In this document: positions 1 through 7,579 of the stretch, one piece after another | Numbering within the stretch: the first letter of the stretch is position 1 | Layout: every line of letters begins with the position of its first letter | From: Gammaproteobacteria bacterium | GTDB lineage: Bacteria; Pseudomonadota; Gammaproteobacteria; HK1 | DNA: 19,640 nt | Assembly (NCBI GenBank): GCA_022822245.1 | Contig: JAJECB010000385.1 | Coordinates: 1-19,640 of the forward strand | Direction: 5' to 3' | The notes under the pieces: generated by a model | Told to the model about the DNA's origin: nothing | The model's input: only the letters and a program-made list of their open reading frames with translations | Databases searched by the model: none | Position numbers and translations under genes: made by a program

Positions 1-1
1 C

Positions 2-520
2 GAGGTGTTCTTCAAGTCGATCGGATGGCGGGTGATGGGTCACGGCGACGAGATCCGGGTGCGGCGCGACAGCACGTGGGACGTGCCGGAGCCGGAGCTC
101 GCGCTCGTGCTCAACCGCGCGGGCGACATCGTCGGGTACACCGCGGGCAACGACGTGTCCTCGCGCAGCATCGAAGGCGAGAATCCGCTCTACCTGCCGC
201 AGGCGAAGGTCTACGACGGTTCCTGCGCCCTCGGCCCGGGCATCGTGCTCGACGAGCCGGATGCGATGCGCGATCTCCCCGTCCGGCTCGTCATCGAGCG
301 GCGCGGCGCGCCGGCGTTCGAAGGCGAGACCCGCACCTCGCAGCTCAAGCGCTCGCTCGAAGAGATCGCGAAGTGGCTCTTCGCCGATCTCGACTTCCCG
401 GGTGGTGCATTCATCATGACCGGCACCGGCATCGTGCCGCCCGACGACTTCACCCTTCGCCCGGGCGACGCGGTGCGCATGTCGGTCGGCGATCTCGTGC
501 TCGAGAACGAGGTGGAGTGA
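2..520 (+). CDS. Fumarylacetoacetate hydrolase family protein, 3' part (2-keto-3-deoxy sugar acid dehydratase-like)
   Basis: The reading frame is open from the first base, so the gene starts outside the window and only the last 172 or so codons are present. The catalytic fold of the FAH superfamily is recognisable: an acidic metal-binding stretch PEPELALVL, the signature GNDVSSRSIEGENPLYLPQA, then KVYDGSCALGP, and near the end the usual MTGTGIVPP segment. The wording of the DVSSRSIEGENPLYLPQ block resembles 2-keto-3-deoxy-D-arabinonate (or related sugar-acid) dehydratases more than true fumarylacetoacetases. These enzymes are cytoplasmic and use Mg2+ to dehydrate or hydrolyse 2-oxo acids. The next gene is convergent, so it is not in the same operon. 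The family call is firm; the exact substrate is inference and could also be an acylpyruvate or another 2-oxo acid. Confidence 0.88.
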   Translation, partial: EVFFKSIGWRVMGHGDEIRVRRDSTWDVPEPELALVLNRAGDIVGYTAGNDVSSRSIEGENPLYLPQAKVYDGSCALGPGIVLDEPDAMRDLPVRLVIERRGAPAFEGETRTSQLKRSLEEIAKWLFADLDFPGGAFIMTGTGIVPPDDFTLRPGDAVRMSVGDLVLENEVE

Positions 521-545
521 CGCCGCCGGGGCGCCCCGCCGACGA

Positions 546-562
546 CCCGCGACCATCGCGGG
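546..562. terminator. Hairpin between convergent genes, possible bidirectional terminator
   Basis: Perfect 7-bp inverted repeat CCCGCGA / TCGCGGG around a 3-base loop (CCA), sitting in the 49-base gap between two convergent stop codons (520 and 570). The position fits a shared terminator. There is no T-run on either side, so it is not a textbook intrinsic terminator; it could be a Rho-assisted or mRNA-end-stabilising hairpin. Confidence 0.4.
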
Positions 563-569
563 GTCCGGG

Positions 570-1370
570 TCAGGTGCAGTAGTCGTCCATGCCGGCGCGG
601 GCGAGCTGGCGGAGGAGGGCGGGCCATTCCTTTCCCGCCTCGATGAAGCCGCCCGGGCCGTACATCGAGAGGCCCTGCCGGATGGTCCGCTCCTGCGTCT
701 CGGGGGAGAGGGGCTGGAGCTCGGCGCCGCCCGCGAGCGCGTCGATCTGGTGGCGGCACGCGGTCTCCAGCCGGTAGATCCACACGAACGCCTCGCCCAT
801 CGTCTCCCCGACCGAGAGGAGCCCGTGGTTGCGGAGGATGAGGAGGCGCTTCTCGCCGAGGTCGCGCACGATGCGCGGCTGCTCGTCCGCCTCCGTCGCG
901 GTGCCCTCGTAGTCGTGGTAGGTGGTCCACCCGAGGATGGTGAGGGCCTTCTGGCTGTTCGGGAGGAGCCCCTCCCTCTGCATCGACACCGCCACCCCGT
1001 AGCGCGAATGGGTGTGCATGACGTAGTGCAGGTGGGGGCGGTTCAGGTGGATCGCGCCGTGGATGACGAACCCCGCCTTGTTCATGCCGAAGTCCGACCC
1101 GCTCACCACGTTCCCGTGCCGGTCCACCCGGATGAGGGACGAGGCGGTGATCTCCTCGAAGAAGAGACCGAAGGGGTTCAGCAGGAACTCGTCCTCGGTG
1201 CCGGGGACCCGGGCCGAGATGTGGGTGTTGTTGAGGTCGGTCCAGCCGTAGAGCGCGCAGAGCCGGTACGCCGCGGCGAGGTCGCAGCGCACCGCCCACT
1301 CGTCGGGCGGGAACGCGTTCGGGATCCGGTGCGCCGGGTGCAGGTCCAGTTCCGATGCGGTCGCCGTCAT
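570..1370 (-). CDS. Class II aldolase/adducin family protein
   Basis: 266 residues from the ATG at 1370, which is preceded by a GGGAGAG ribosome binding site; an in-frame upstream extension to 1526 has no such support. The class II aldolase fold is clear: an early NNTHIS segment (residues 47-52), the metal-binding pair HTH at 119-121 and the third ligand in RNHGLL (His182). The region that carries the catalytic glutamate of fuculose-phosphate aldolase instead reads NKAGFVIHGAIH (97-108). The protein therefore keeps the zinc site but apparently not the aldolase acid/base residue. It belongs to the large adducin-like subgroup whose members may be decarboxylases, epimerases or of unknown activity. 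It is cytoplasmic and monocistronic in this window, convergent with a sugar-acid dehydratase-like gene, so a role in sugar-acid breakdown is plausible but unproven. Confidence 0.85.
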   Translation of the reverse strand: MTATASELDLHPAHRIPNAFPPDEWAVRCDLAAAYRLCALYGWTDLNNTHISARVPGTEDEFLLNPFGLFFEEITASSLIRVDRHGNVVSGSDFGMNKAGFVIHGAIHLNRPHLHYVMHTHSRYGVAVSMQREGLLPNSQKALTILGWTTYHDYEGTATEADEQPRIVRDLGEKRLLILRNHGLLSVGETMGEAFVWIYRLETACRHQIDALAGGAELQPLSPETQERTIRQGLSMYGPGGFIEAGKEWPALLRQLARAGMDDYCT

Positions 1371-1402
1371 CGTCTCTCCCGTGGTGCTGCCAGGTGGAGG
1401 TC

Positions 1403-1415
1403 GTGCATGATGCAC
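1403..1415. promoter_or_regulatory. Palindrome upstream of the class II aldolase gene, candidate operator
   Basis: GTGCATGATGCAC is a perfect inverted repeat of 6-base arms around a single central G. It lies 33 bases upstream of the aldolase-like start (1370) on the minus strand and about 200 bases upstream of fixL. Size and symmetry suit a dimeric repressor such as a GntR-family regulator, but no regulator gene is in the window. It may equally be chance. Confidence 0.35.
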
Positions 1416-1617
1416 CGAGAACGCGCTTGACCGACAGATCACCCGGCCGTTCGCCGGATCGGGGAACGTCGTCGTTCGCGGCCGGGCGGAGAGAGTGTTT
1501 CGTTCCATGGCCTTGGCGCGTACCATCGAGACGGGAATGAATCAGGTGCCCGCGCGGCGGGCTAGAGCCCCGGCCGGGAACCGAGGGTCCGATTCAGCGG
1601 CTGGATGCGAAGGTCCG

Positions 1618-2772
1618 ATGACAGCCGAATCAGCTCCCGAGCCCAGGTTCGCCCTCACCGGGGACGAGCTTCGCCGCGCAATCGACATCGCGGTCGACGG
1701 CATGATCGTGATCGATTCGTCCGGGACCGTGCTGCTCTACAACGCCGCGTGCGAGAGGCTCTTCGGGTATCCCGCGGACGAAGTGCTCGGCAACAACGTC
1801 AGCATCCTGATGCCGTCGCCGGACCGGGAGAACCACGACACCTACCTCGAGAACTATCTTCGGACCGGTACGGCAAGGATCATCGGCATCGGTCGCGACG
1901 TGCTCGGCCGGCGCGAGGACGGTTCGACCTTTCCGATGCGGCTCTCGGTCGGCGAGTTGCGCGATGGCCGCGATACGTCGCTCTTCGTCGGGACCATCCA
2001 CGATCTCACGGAGACCCAACGGGCTCGCGAGCGGATCGAAGAGCTGCAGACCGAGCTGATGCGGGTCTCGCGGGCGAGTGCTCTCGGTGAAATGGGATCC
2101 GCCCTGGCGCATGAGCTGAACCAGCCGCTCTCGGCGATCGCCGGTTTCGTCGAAGCGAGCGCGGTGCTGATCGATCGGCTCGATGGCGAGGTGCCGGACC
2201 GGGTTCGCGAGTTCATGGACAAGGCGGTCGCCCAGACCCATCGGGCCGGCGCCGTCATCCGGCGGCTCCGCGAGTTGACGCGCAAGGGCGCTTGCCGGCG
2301 CTCGATCGAGGACGTCAATGCCGTCGTCGAGGACACCTGCGCATTCGCAGCCCTGGGCACGGCGACGGAGGGAGTCGACGTGGAGGTGGATCTCGAGCCG
2401 GATCTCCCTCCGGTCCTGATCGACAGCGTTCAGGTTCAACAGGTGCTCCTCAACCTGGTGCGCAACAGCATCGATGCGTTGAGCGGCCGGGAGACCGGTG
2501 CAATCTCCATTGCCACGGCCCGCCGGAGCGACGTGGTCGAAGTGGTCGTCAGCGACACCGGGCCCGGGGTGCCCCCGGAAGTCCGGGAACGGTTGTTCGA
2601 GCCATTCGTTTCGACCAAGCCGGACGGCATCGGCATCGGTCTCAGCATCTGCCGCACGATCGTCGAAGCGCATGGGGGCGAGATCTTCTTCGACACCGGA
2701 GCGGGGAATGGATCCACGTTCCGGTTCACGATCCCCATCTCCGTCGAGAACGGTGATTCACATGTCGGGTGA
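1618..2772 (+). CDS. fixL: FixL-type oxygen-sensing haem-PAS histidine kinase
   Basis: 384 residues, starting at the ATG at 1618 behind a short GAAGG; an in-frame upstream ATG at 1501 would add low-complexity residues and is not preferred. One PAS domain (about 15-130) is followed by the dimerisation/phospho-acceptor box ALAHELNQPL, in which His165 is the predicted autophosphorylation site, and an HATPase domain with the N-box NLVRNSIDAL (Asn283), DTGPGVP (313-319) and GIGIGLSI (337-344). In the PAS domain NHDTY supplies His73 and IIGIGR supplies Arg93. Their 20-residue spacing equals that of the haem ligand His200 and ligand-sensing Arg220 of Bradyrhizobium FixL. There is no membrane segment, so it should be a soluble kinase, with one PAS domain where Bradyrhizobium FixL has two. 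It overlaps fixJ, its expected partner. The residue equivalent to Arg206 is Asn79. Confidence 0.92.
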   Translation: MTAESAPEPRFALTGDELRRAIDIAVDGMIVIDSSGTVLLYNAACERLFGYPADEVLGNNVSILMPSPDRENHDTYLENYLRTGTARIIGIGRDVLGRREDGSTFPMRLSVGELRDGRDTSLFVGTIHDLTETQRARERIEELQTELMRVSRASALGEMGSALAHELNQPLSAIAGFVEASAVLIDRLDGEVPDRVREFMDKAVAQTHRAGAVIRRLRELTRKGACRRSIEDVNAVVEDTCAFAALGTATEGVDVEVDLEPDLPPVLIDSVQVQQVLLNLVRNSIDALSGRETGAISIATARRSDVVEVVVSDTGPGVPPEVRERLFEPFVSTKPDGIGIGLSICRTIVEAHGGEIFFDTGAGNGSTFRFTIPISVENGDSHVG

Positions 2773-3409
2773 GCTGGTCTTCGTCGTCGAGGACGACGAC
2801 GCGGTGCGCGCGTCCCTCGAAGCTCTCCTCGAGACCGGAGGTTATCGAACGGCCCCGTTCGAGTCCGGGAGCGCCTTCCTGGACTTTCCGGATCCGGAGG
2901 CCGGTGCCTGCGTCGTGCTGGATATCAAGATGCCGGGCGTGGACGGGCTCGGGGTTCAGCGGCGTCTGAACGTGCGCAAGGTGGTGTTGCCGGTGGTCAT
3001 TGTCACTGCACATGGCGACGTCGACATGGCGGTACAGGCGATGCGGGCCGGAGCGGTCGACTTCATCGAGAAGCCGGTGAAGCGCGACCGCCTGATCGAG
3101 AGCGTGGCGCAGGCCGTCGCTCTCGGCAGCGGTGTCCGGTGTAATCGGACGGGGAGGGCCGAGATCGATGCGCGGCTCGACACCCTGACCGCGCGGGAGC
3201 GGCAGGTGTTCGAACGACTGGTCATGGGGCGGCCCAACAAGGTCGCGGCCCATGAGCTGGGGATCAGCCCTCGCACCATCGAGATTTATCGGCGGAACGT
3301 GATGAGGAAGATGGCGGCGCGAAGCCTTTCCCACCTGGTCCGGATGGCGTTCCTCGCGGGGCTGGACCCCCTCGCGGACGAGGCCCGTCCGAGGCAAGGC
3401 GCTACGTAG
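2762..3409 (+). CDS. fixJ: FixJ-type response regulator (receiver plus LuxR-type helix-turn-helix)
   Basis: 215 residues. The ATG at 2762 overlaps the fixL stop codon (2770-2772) by 11 bases, which implies translational coupling. The N-terminal receiver keeps every key residue at the canonical FixJ number: acidic pocket EDDD (10-13), phospho-accepting Asp54 in VLDIKMPG, Thr82 in IVTAHGD, and Lys104 in FIEKPV. The C-terminal third is a LuxR/FixJ helix-turn-helix with LTARERQVFERLVMG, NKVAAHELGIS, PRTIEIYRRNVMRKM. In rhizobia phosphorylated FixJ activates fixK and nifA when oxygen is low. Here no fixK gene is in the window, so the targets are unknown; the neighbouring stress and arginine genes are obvious candidates. 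The fixL partner and exact residue register make the assignment strong. Confidence 0.92.
   Translation: MSGELVFVVEDDDAVRASLEALLETGGYRTAPFESGSAFLDFPDPEAGACVVLDIKMPGVDGLGVQRRLNVRKVVLPVVIVTAHGDVDMAVQAMRAGAVDFIEKPVKRDRLIESVAQAVALGSGVRCNRTGRAEIDARLDTLTARERQVFERLVMGRPNKVAAHELGISPRTIEIYRRNVMRKMAARSLSHLVRMAFLAGLDPLADEARPRQGAT
3402..3409. promoter_or_regulatory. CTACGTAG palindrome at the fixJ stop, weak candidate FixJ-type site
   Basis: An 8-base perfect palindrome that includes the fixJ stop codon and lies 67 bases upstream of the small receiver gene. It differs at one base from the GTA(A/C)GTAG core that I recall for rhizobial FixJ binding. A single 8-base match is weak, and the last codons of fixJ constrain part of it. 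Confidence 0.15.
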
Positions 3410-3476
3410 AACTCCCGATACCCCCCGGCCGGGCAAGTCGTTACCTGTACGCGCAGGCCGTGCACGGATCGCGAGC

Positions 3477-3869
3477 ATGCTCGATGGGAACGGGGTCTCG
3501 ATTTACCTGGTCGATGGCGACGAGCTGGTGCGAGAAGCGCTGGCGGCCGCGCTCGAAGCGAGTGGCTACGCGGTAACCAGCTTCGCCACGGGCCGCGCAC
3601 TCCTCGGCGCCTTCGCTCCGGCGGCGAGGACATGCCTGGTTCTCGGCCTCGACCTCCCCGACATGTCCGGAGTCGAGATCGCGCAAAGGCTGCGCGCGGC
3701 GGGAAGCACGGCTCCGCTCGTCATGACCACGGCCGGCTCCCGCGGTCGTGACGAAGATCGCGTTCGCGCCGCCGGCGCAGCCGCGTTCCTGGACAAACCG
3801 ATCTCCAGACGGTGCCTCATCTCCGCGATCGAGCGGGCGATGGCCGGCCGAAGGCTCCCGCGCGGCTGA
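3477..3869 (+). CDS. Stand-alone FixJ-like receiver domain protein lacking the phospho-acceptor aspartate
   Basis: 130 residues from the ATG at 3477 (only a weak GGA-type ribosome binding site is visible), 67 bases after fixJ on the same strand. It is a receiver domain with no output domain. Aligned on FixJ, the strand 3 motif reads LVLGLDLPDMSG: Gly57 stands where the phosphorylated aspartate should be, with Asp59 two residues later. The acidic pocket is reduced to VDGDE (12-16), while Thr85 and the lysine of LDKP (Lys107) are kept. By family knowledge such pseudo-receivers work without aspartyl phosphorylation, as decoys, partner-binding or ligand-binding domains. Position suggests it modulates FixL/FixJ signalling. 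It could also be an inert leftover of a second fixJ that lost its DNA-binding part, but the reading frame is intact and ends cleanly. Confidence 0.75.
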   Translation: MLDGNGVSIYLVDGDELVREALAAALEASGYAVTSFATGRALLGAFAPAARTCLVLGLDLPDMSGVEIAQRLRAAGSTAPLVMTTAGSRGRDEDRVRAAGAAAFLDKPISRRCLISAIERAMAGRRLPRG

Positions 3870-3929
3870 CCGCTCGGCTCGGAATCGGCGCCGCTCGCTA
3901 CGCGTTTCCGCTTAGGTACAAATCCCGAA

Positions 3930-4010
3930 TTGCGCCGGTCCACGGCCGCGCCAATAGTAACCGCGTCGCATTCGCGATGACCGCGAGGGAGCAATTCCGA
4001 TCGCAATTCC
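3930..4010 (+). promoter_or_regulatory. Candidate promoter and direct repeats upstream of hsp20
   Basis: The 193-base gap before hsp20 is locally A+T-richer than its surroundings. TTGCGC (3930-3935) and AATAGT (3953-3958) are spaced 17 bases apart, matching the sigma-70 consensus at 3 of 6 and 4 of 6 bases. Downstream, GCAATTCC occurs twice (3991-3998 and 4003-4010), 12 bases apart, which could be a binding site on one DNA face. No clear sigma-32 promoter or CIRCE element (TTAGCACTC-N9-GAGTGCTAA) is seen. Confidence 0.25.
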
Positions 4011-4062
4011 CTTGGGACGAAACCCGCCGATTGAACGGTGAAAGGCAGGAGGAGAATTGAAA

Positions 4063-4569
4063 ATGTCGATGCTCGAATTGGCCCCTTGGCGCAAGAACCG
4101 GAAGCACTTGACGCCTCAGCCGGCAGACGACTGGCTGATGCCCCTGCATCAGCAGATCGATCGCGTGTTCACGGACTTTCTCGGGGCGGATTTTCCGCGC
4201 CTCGGCCGGTTCCCCTGGAACGGGGAATTCTCACCCGACATGGACGTGAGCGAGACCGATCGGCAGTTCGAGGTGACGGCGGAGCTGCCGGGCATGGACG
4301 ACAAGGACGTCGAGGTCACCCTCTCCGACGGCGTGCTGACCGTACGGGGCGAGAAGCGGTCCGAGACCAGGGAGGAGGACAAGGACCGGGACCACTATCA
4401 CCTGGAGCGGAGCTACGGCGTCTTTCGACGGTCGTTCCAGCTTCCGCCGGAGGTCGACGCCGACCAGGTGTCGGCCAGCTTCGACAAGGGCGTCCTCAAG
4501 ATCGCGCTCGGCAAGAAGAAGGCGGCCGAGTCGGCGACCAGGAAGATCGAGGTGCAAAAGGGGGCGTAG
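4063..4569 (+). CDS. Hsp20-family small heat-shock protein
   Basis: 168 residues. The ATG at 4063 is preceded, at 8 bases, by a near-perfect AGGAGGAG ribosome binding site (4047-4054), which decides it over the in-frame TTG at 4057. An N-terminal arm (1-57) precedes the alpha-crystallin domain (about 58-150), with PDMDVSETD, the AELPG turn, DGVLTVRGEKR, and the family hallmark A-x-x-x-x-GVL (Ala138 to Leu145). The C-terminal tail holds an I-x-V anchor (Ile162, Val164) used for oligomer assembly. It is an ATP-independent holdase that keeps unfolding proteins soluble in the cytoplasm, handing them to DnaK/CbpA-type systems; cbpA lies at the other end of this window. The exceptionally strong ribosome binding site suggests high-level production. 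It is not closely spaced with its neighbours and is probably transcribed alone. Confidence 0.95.
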   Translation: MSMLELAPWRKNRKHLTPQPADDWLMPLHQQIDRVFTDFLGADFPRLGRFPWNGEFSPDMDVSETDRQFEVTAELPGMDDKDVEVTLSDGVLTVRGEKRSETREEDKDRDHYHLERSYGVFRRSFQLPPEVDADQVSASFDKGVLKIALGKKKAAESATRKIEVQKGA

Positions 4570-4850
4570 GGGCCGCGCGCGCCGGCCGCGGGCTCCATGC
4601 GATGGCCCTCCCCGACCCTCGCGAGCTCGCGGCGGCGGGCGGCCAAGCGAGCCGCCACCCGCGGCGCGTTCGCGGGGTACCCGCGGTTCCGGGACATCAC
4701 GAAGCCGCGTTGGACCCCGGGCGGACGGAAACCGGCGGAGGTCCAGCGGGACCGTCCCTCCCCGCAGGAATCGAGCCACCCCGCCTCTCCGAGTTCTTCC
4801 CGTCGAGTGCTGCCATCGCGGCGAAATGAGCGTTCAGGAGACATCTCGAC

Positions 4851-6272
4851 ATGGCCTCCAAACTGAAGTTCCCGAGCGCGTACACCATTCTGTTCGGCCT
4901 CATCATCGCGGTCGCCATCGCGACCTGGTTCGTTCCGGCCGGCCAGTACGACCGCCAGCTCAGCGAGGCGCTCGGCAAGGAAGTTCCCGTCTCCGGCACC
5001 TACCGGGAGGTCGAGCCGAATCCGCAGGGCTTCGTGGACGTCGTGCTCGCGCCCATCGCCGGCTTCTTCGATCCGGACAGCTACGAAGCGCGCGCGATCG
5101 ACGTGTCGCTGTTCGTGCTGATCATCGGCGGCTTCCTCGGGGTCGTGACCCGGACCGGCGCCATCGACACCGGCATCGCAAGGACCATGGTTCGCCTGAA
5201 GGGACGGGAGAAATGGATGATCCCGATCCTCATGGGGCTGTTCGCCGCCGGCGGCACCGTCTACGGAATGGCGGAGGAGACGCTGGCGTTCTACCCGCTC
5301 GTCATCCCGGTGATGCTCGCGGCCCGGTACGACGCCCTGACCGGGGTCGCGATCATCATGCTCGGGGCCGGGGCCGGGGTGCTCGGCTCGACGATCAACG
5401 CCTTTGCCACCGTCATCGCGTCCAATGCCGCCGACATCCCCTTCACCGACGGGATCGGGCTTCGCTTCGTCATCCTGTTTCTGTGCTGGATCGCGTGCGT
5501 GGCCTACGTCATGCGCTACGCGGAGCGGGTCCGACGGGATCCGGATCGCTCCATCGTCGCGGACCGGCGCGCGTCCAACGCGGAGCACTTCCTCAAGGAC
5601 CGCGACCCCTCGACGGGAGAGGGGGCCGAGACGCTCACCTTCACGCAGAAGATCGTCCTCGTCGTCTTCGCGTCGACCTTCGCGGTGATGATCTGGGGGG
5701 TCTCGGCCGGCGGCTGGTGGATGGCGGAGATGAGCGGTCTGTTCCTGTTCTCCTCCATCCTCGTCGGTCTGATCGGGCGTCTGGGCGAGGAGGACTTCGT
5801 CAACACCTTCGTCGACGGCGCGCGCGGCCTGCTCGGGGTCGCTCTCATCATCGGCATCGCGCGGGGCATCGTGGTCGTGATGGATGCCGGACGGATGACC
5901 GACACGATCCTGTTCTGGGCCGAAGGCGCGGTGAGCGATCTGCCCGCCATTGCCTTCATCAACGCGATGTTCGCACTGGAGGCGGCACTGTCCTTCTTCG
6001 TCCCCTCGACCTCGGGTCTCGCGGTGCTGACCATGCCGGTCATGGCCCCGCTGGCGGACTTTGCCGGAGTGCAGCGCGCCCTCGTGGTCACCGCGTACCA
6101 GTCGGCGAGCGGAATCGTGAACCTGATCGTTCCGACCTCCGCGGTGGTGATGGGGGGGCTCGCCCTCGGCCGGGTGCCCTACGAGCGCTGGCTGCGCTTC
6201 ATGTGGCCGCTGCTCGTGATCCTGACCGTCATCATCATGGCCGCGCTCAGCGTGGCGTCGTTTCTCGACTGA
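4851..6272 (+). CDS. YfcC/DcuC-family membrane carrier, probable arginine/ornithine exchanger
   Basis: 473 residues from the ATG at 4851, with AGGAG 10 bases upstream. It is a multi-spanning membrane protein of the YfcC/C4-dicarboxylate anaerobic carrier type: it opens with a hydrophobic helix after [12 protein letters not shown], then has [10 protein letters not shown], a glycine-rich [14 protein letters not shown] re-entrant-like segment (about residue 165 onward) and the late segments [18 protein letters not shown] and [20 protein letters not shown], both typical of the family. It is separated from arcA by only 19 bases and holds the first place of an arcDABC-like operon. The likely job is therefore electroneutral arginine uptake against ornithine release in the inner membrane, as proposed for DcuC-like carriers in other arginine deiminase loci. 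Transport specificity is inferred from context. Pseudomonas ArcD is from an unrelated amino-acid permease family. Confidence 0.82.
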   Translation: MASKLKFPSAYTILFGLIIAVAIATWFVPAGQYDRQLSEALGKEVPVSGTYREVEPNPQGFVDVVLAPIAGFFDPDSYEARAIDVSLFVLIIGGFLGVVTRTGAIDTGIARTMVRLKGREKWMIPILMGLFAAGGTVYGMAEETLAFYPLVIPVMLAARYDALTGVAIIMLGAGAGVLGSTINAFATVIASNAADIPFTDGIGLRFVILFLCWIACVAYVMRYAERVRRDPDRSIVADRRASNAEHFLKDRDPSTGEGAETLTFTQKIVLVVFASTFAVMIWGVSAGGWWMAEMSGLFLFSSILVGLIGRLGEEDFVNTFVDGARGLLGVALIIGIARGIVVVMDAGRMTDTILFWAEGAVSDLPAIAFINAMFALEAALSFFVPSTSGLAVLTMPVMAPLADFAGVQRALVVTAYQSASGIVNLIVPTSAVVMGGLALGRVPYERWLRFMWPLLVILTVIIMAALSVASFLD

Positions 6273-6291
6273 GAGCCCGGGGAGCTCCGAG

Positions 6292-7524
6292 ATGAGCGGT
6301 TTCGGAGTCCATTCGGAAGTCGGCAAGCTCAGAAAGGTGATCGTTCACCGCCCCGGCCTCGCGATCGCGCGCCTCACCCCGACCAACTGCCGGGAGCTGC
6401 TGTTCGAGGACGTGCTGTGGGTCAAGCAGGCCCGCCAGGAGCACCTGGCGTTCGTCGACGAGATGCGCCATCGCGGCGTCGAGGTGTTCCACGTCCGCGA
6501 GCTCCTGGAGGAGACGATGCGCGACCCGGCGGCGCGCCGGTGGCTGCTCGAGCTCGCGATCTCCGACAACACGGTCGGGGTGACCGTGGCCGGCGAGCTG
6601 CGGGCCGCGCTGATGGAAATGGATGCCTGCAGGCTCTCGGTCCACCTCATCGGCGGCTTCAACCGGGCCGAGCTGCCCTTTGCGCCGGGGGGCCTCCTCG
6701 GCCGGACGCTGGAGCCTCAGGACTTCGTCCTGCCGCCGTTGCCGAACCAGCTCTTCACCCGCGACCCCTCGGCGTGGATCTACGGCGGGGTGACCCTCAA
6801 CCCCATGCGTTGGCCGGCGCGCCGGCGCGAGACGCTTCACATGGCGGCGATCTACCGGTTTCACCCGATGTTCGCGAAAGAAGACTTCGAGTTCTGGTGG
6901 GGCGACGACGTCGAGAACGACCACGAGGAGGCTCGACTCGAAGGCGGGGACGTGATGCCCGTCGGCGACGGGGTGGTCCTCATCGGGATGGGCGAGCGAA
7001 CGACCGCGCAGGCGGTCGGCCAGGTCGCGCTGAGGCTCTTCGCGAAGGGGGCCGCGCGGCGCATCGTCGCCGCCGGCATGCCGCGCCAGCGCGCCACCAT
7101 GCACCTCGATACGGTGTTCACCTTCTGCGACCGGGACGTCGTGAACATGCACCCCGAGGTGGTGCGGCGTATTCGCCCCTTCTCGATCCGGCCCGGCGAA
7201 CGGGAGGGTGAGCTGTCGGTCGTCGAGGAACCCGCGGACTTCCCGGCCGTGGTAGCCGAGGCCCTCGGTCTCGACGAGCTGCGTTGCATCCACACCGGGG
7301 GCGATGCCTACGCGCAGGAACGCGAGCAGTGGGACGACGGCAACAACGTGCTCGCCCTGGAGCCGGGGGTGGTCGTGGCCTACGAGCGCAACGTCCATAC
7401 CAACACCCTGCTGCGCAAGGCGGGTATCGAGGTGGTGACGATCGCGGGCAACGAGCTGGGCCGGGGCCGGGGCGGCGGACACTGCATGACGTGCCCGATC
7501 CTGCGCGATCCGGTCGACCGCTAG
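6292..7524 (+). CDS. arcA: Arginine deiminase
   Basis: 410 residues, close to the usual 405-418, from the ATG at 6292 with a GGGAG site upstream. It hydrolyses L-arginine to citrulline and ammonia, the first step of arginine fermentation. All active-site blocks of the guanidino-modifying superfamily are visible: FTRDPS (Asp158), EGGD (Glu217, Asp220), HLDT (His271, Asp273), and the C-terminal [10 protein letters not shown], whose first cysteine, Cys398, is the nucleophile. The N-terminus [18 protein letters not shown] is also diagnostic. The enzyme is cytoplasmic. It follows the carrier gene by 19 bases and precedes arcB by 55 bases, so co-transcription is very likely. Nothing is truncated or unusual in the sequence. 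Confidence 0.97.
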   Translation: MSGFGVHSEVGKLRKVIVHRPGLAIARLTPTNCRELLFEDVLWVKQARQEHLAFVDEMRHRGVEVFHVRELLEETMRDPAARRWLLELAISDNTVGVTVAGELRAALMEMDACRLSVHLIGGFNRAELPFAPGGLLGRTLEPQDFVLPPLPNQLFTRDPSAWIYGGVTLNPMRWPARRRETLHMAAIYRFHPMFAKEDFEFWWGDDVENDHEEARLEGGDVMPVGDGVVLIGMGERTTAQAVGQVALRLFAKGAARRIVAAGMPRQRATMHLDTVFTFCDRDVVNMHPEVVRRIRPFSIRPGEREGELSVVEEPADFPAVVAEALGLDELRCIHTGGDAYAQEREQWDDGNNVLALEPGVVVAYERNVHTNTLLRKAGIEVVTIAGNELGRGRGGGHCMTCPILRDPVDR

Positions 7525-7579
7525 CCCGCACGCCGTACCCGGGCCGAAGCGCGGAAATACGGAAGGGGAGGCAGACGAC

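Noticed and set aside
1427..1442. FNR-like TTGAC ... ATCAC before fixL
   Set aside because: Half-sites are imperfect and six bases apart instead of four.
1495..1617. N-terminal extension of FixL to an upstream start
   Set aside because: The added residues are Arg/Ala-rich and not part of the FixL family; the ATG at 1618 has a GAAGG site and fits the PAS start.
4570..4850. Possible small gene between hsp20 and the carrier
   Set aside because: Frames on both strands give only Arg/Pro/Ser-rich translations without ribosome binding sites or motifs; treated as a promoter-bearing gap.
4413..6326. Minus-strand open frame of 637 codons opposite the YfcC-type carrier
   Set aside because: His-, Asp- and Arg-rich translation without any domain; the plus strand has a clear carrier protein.
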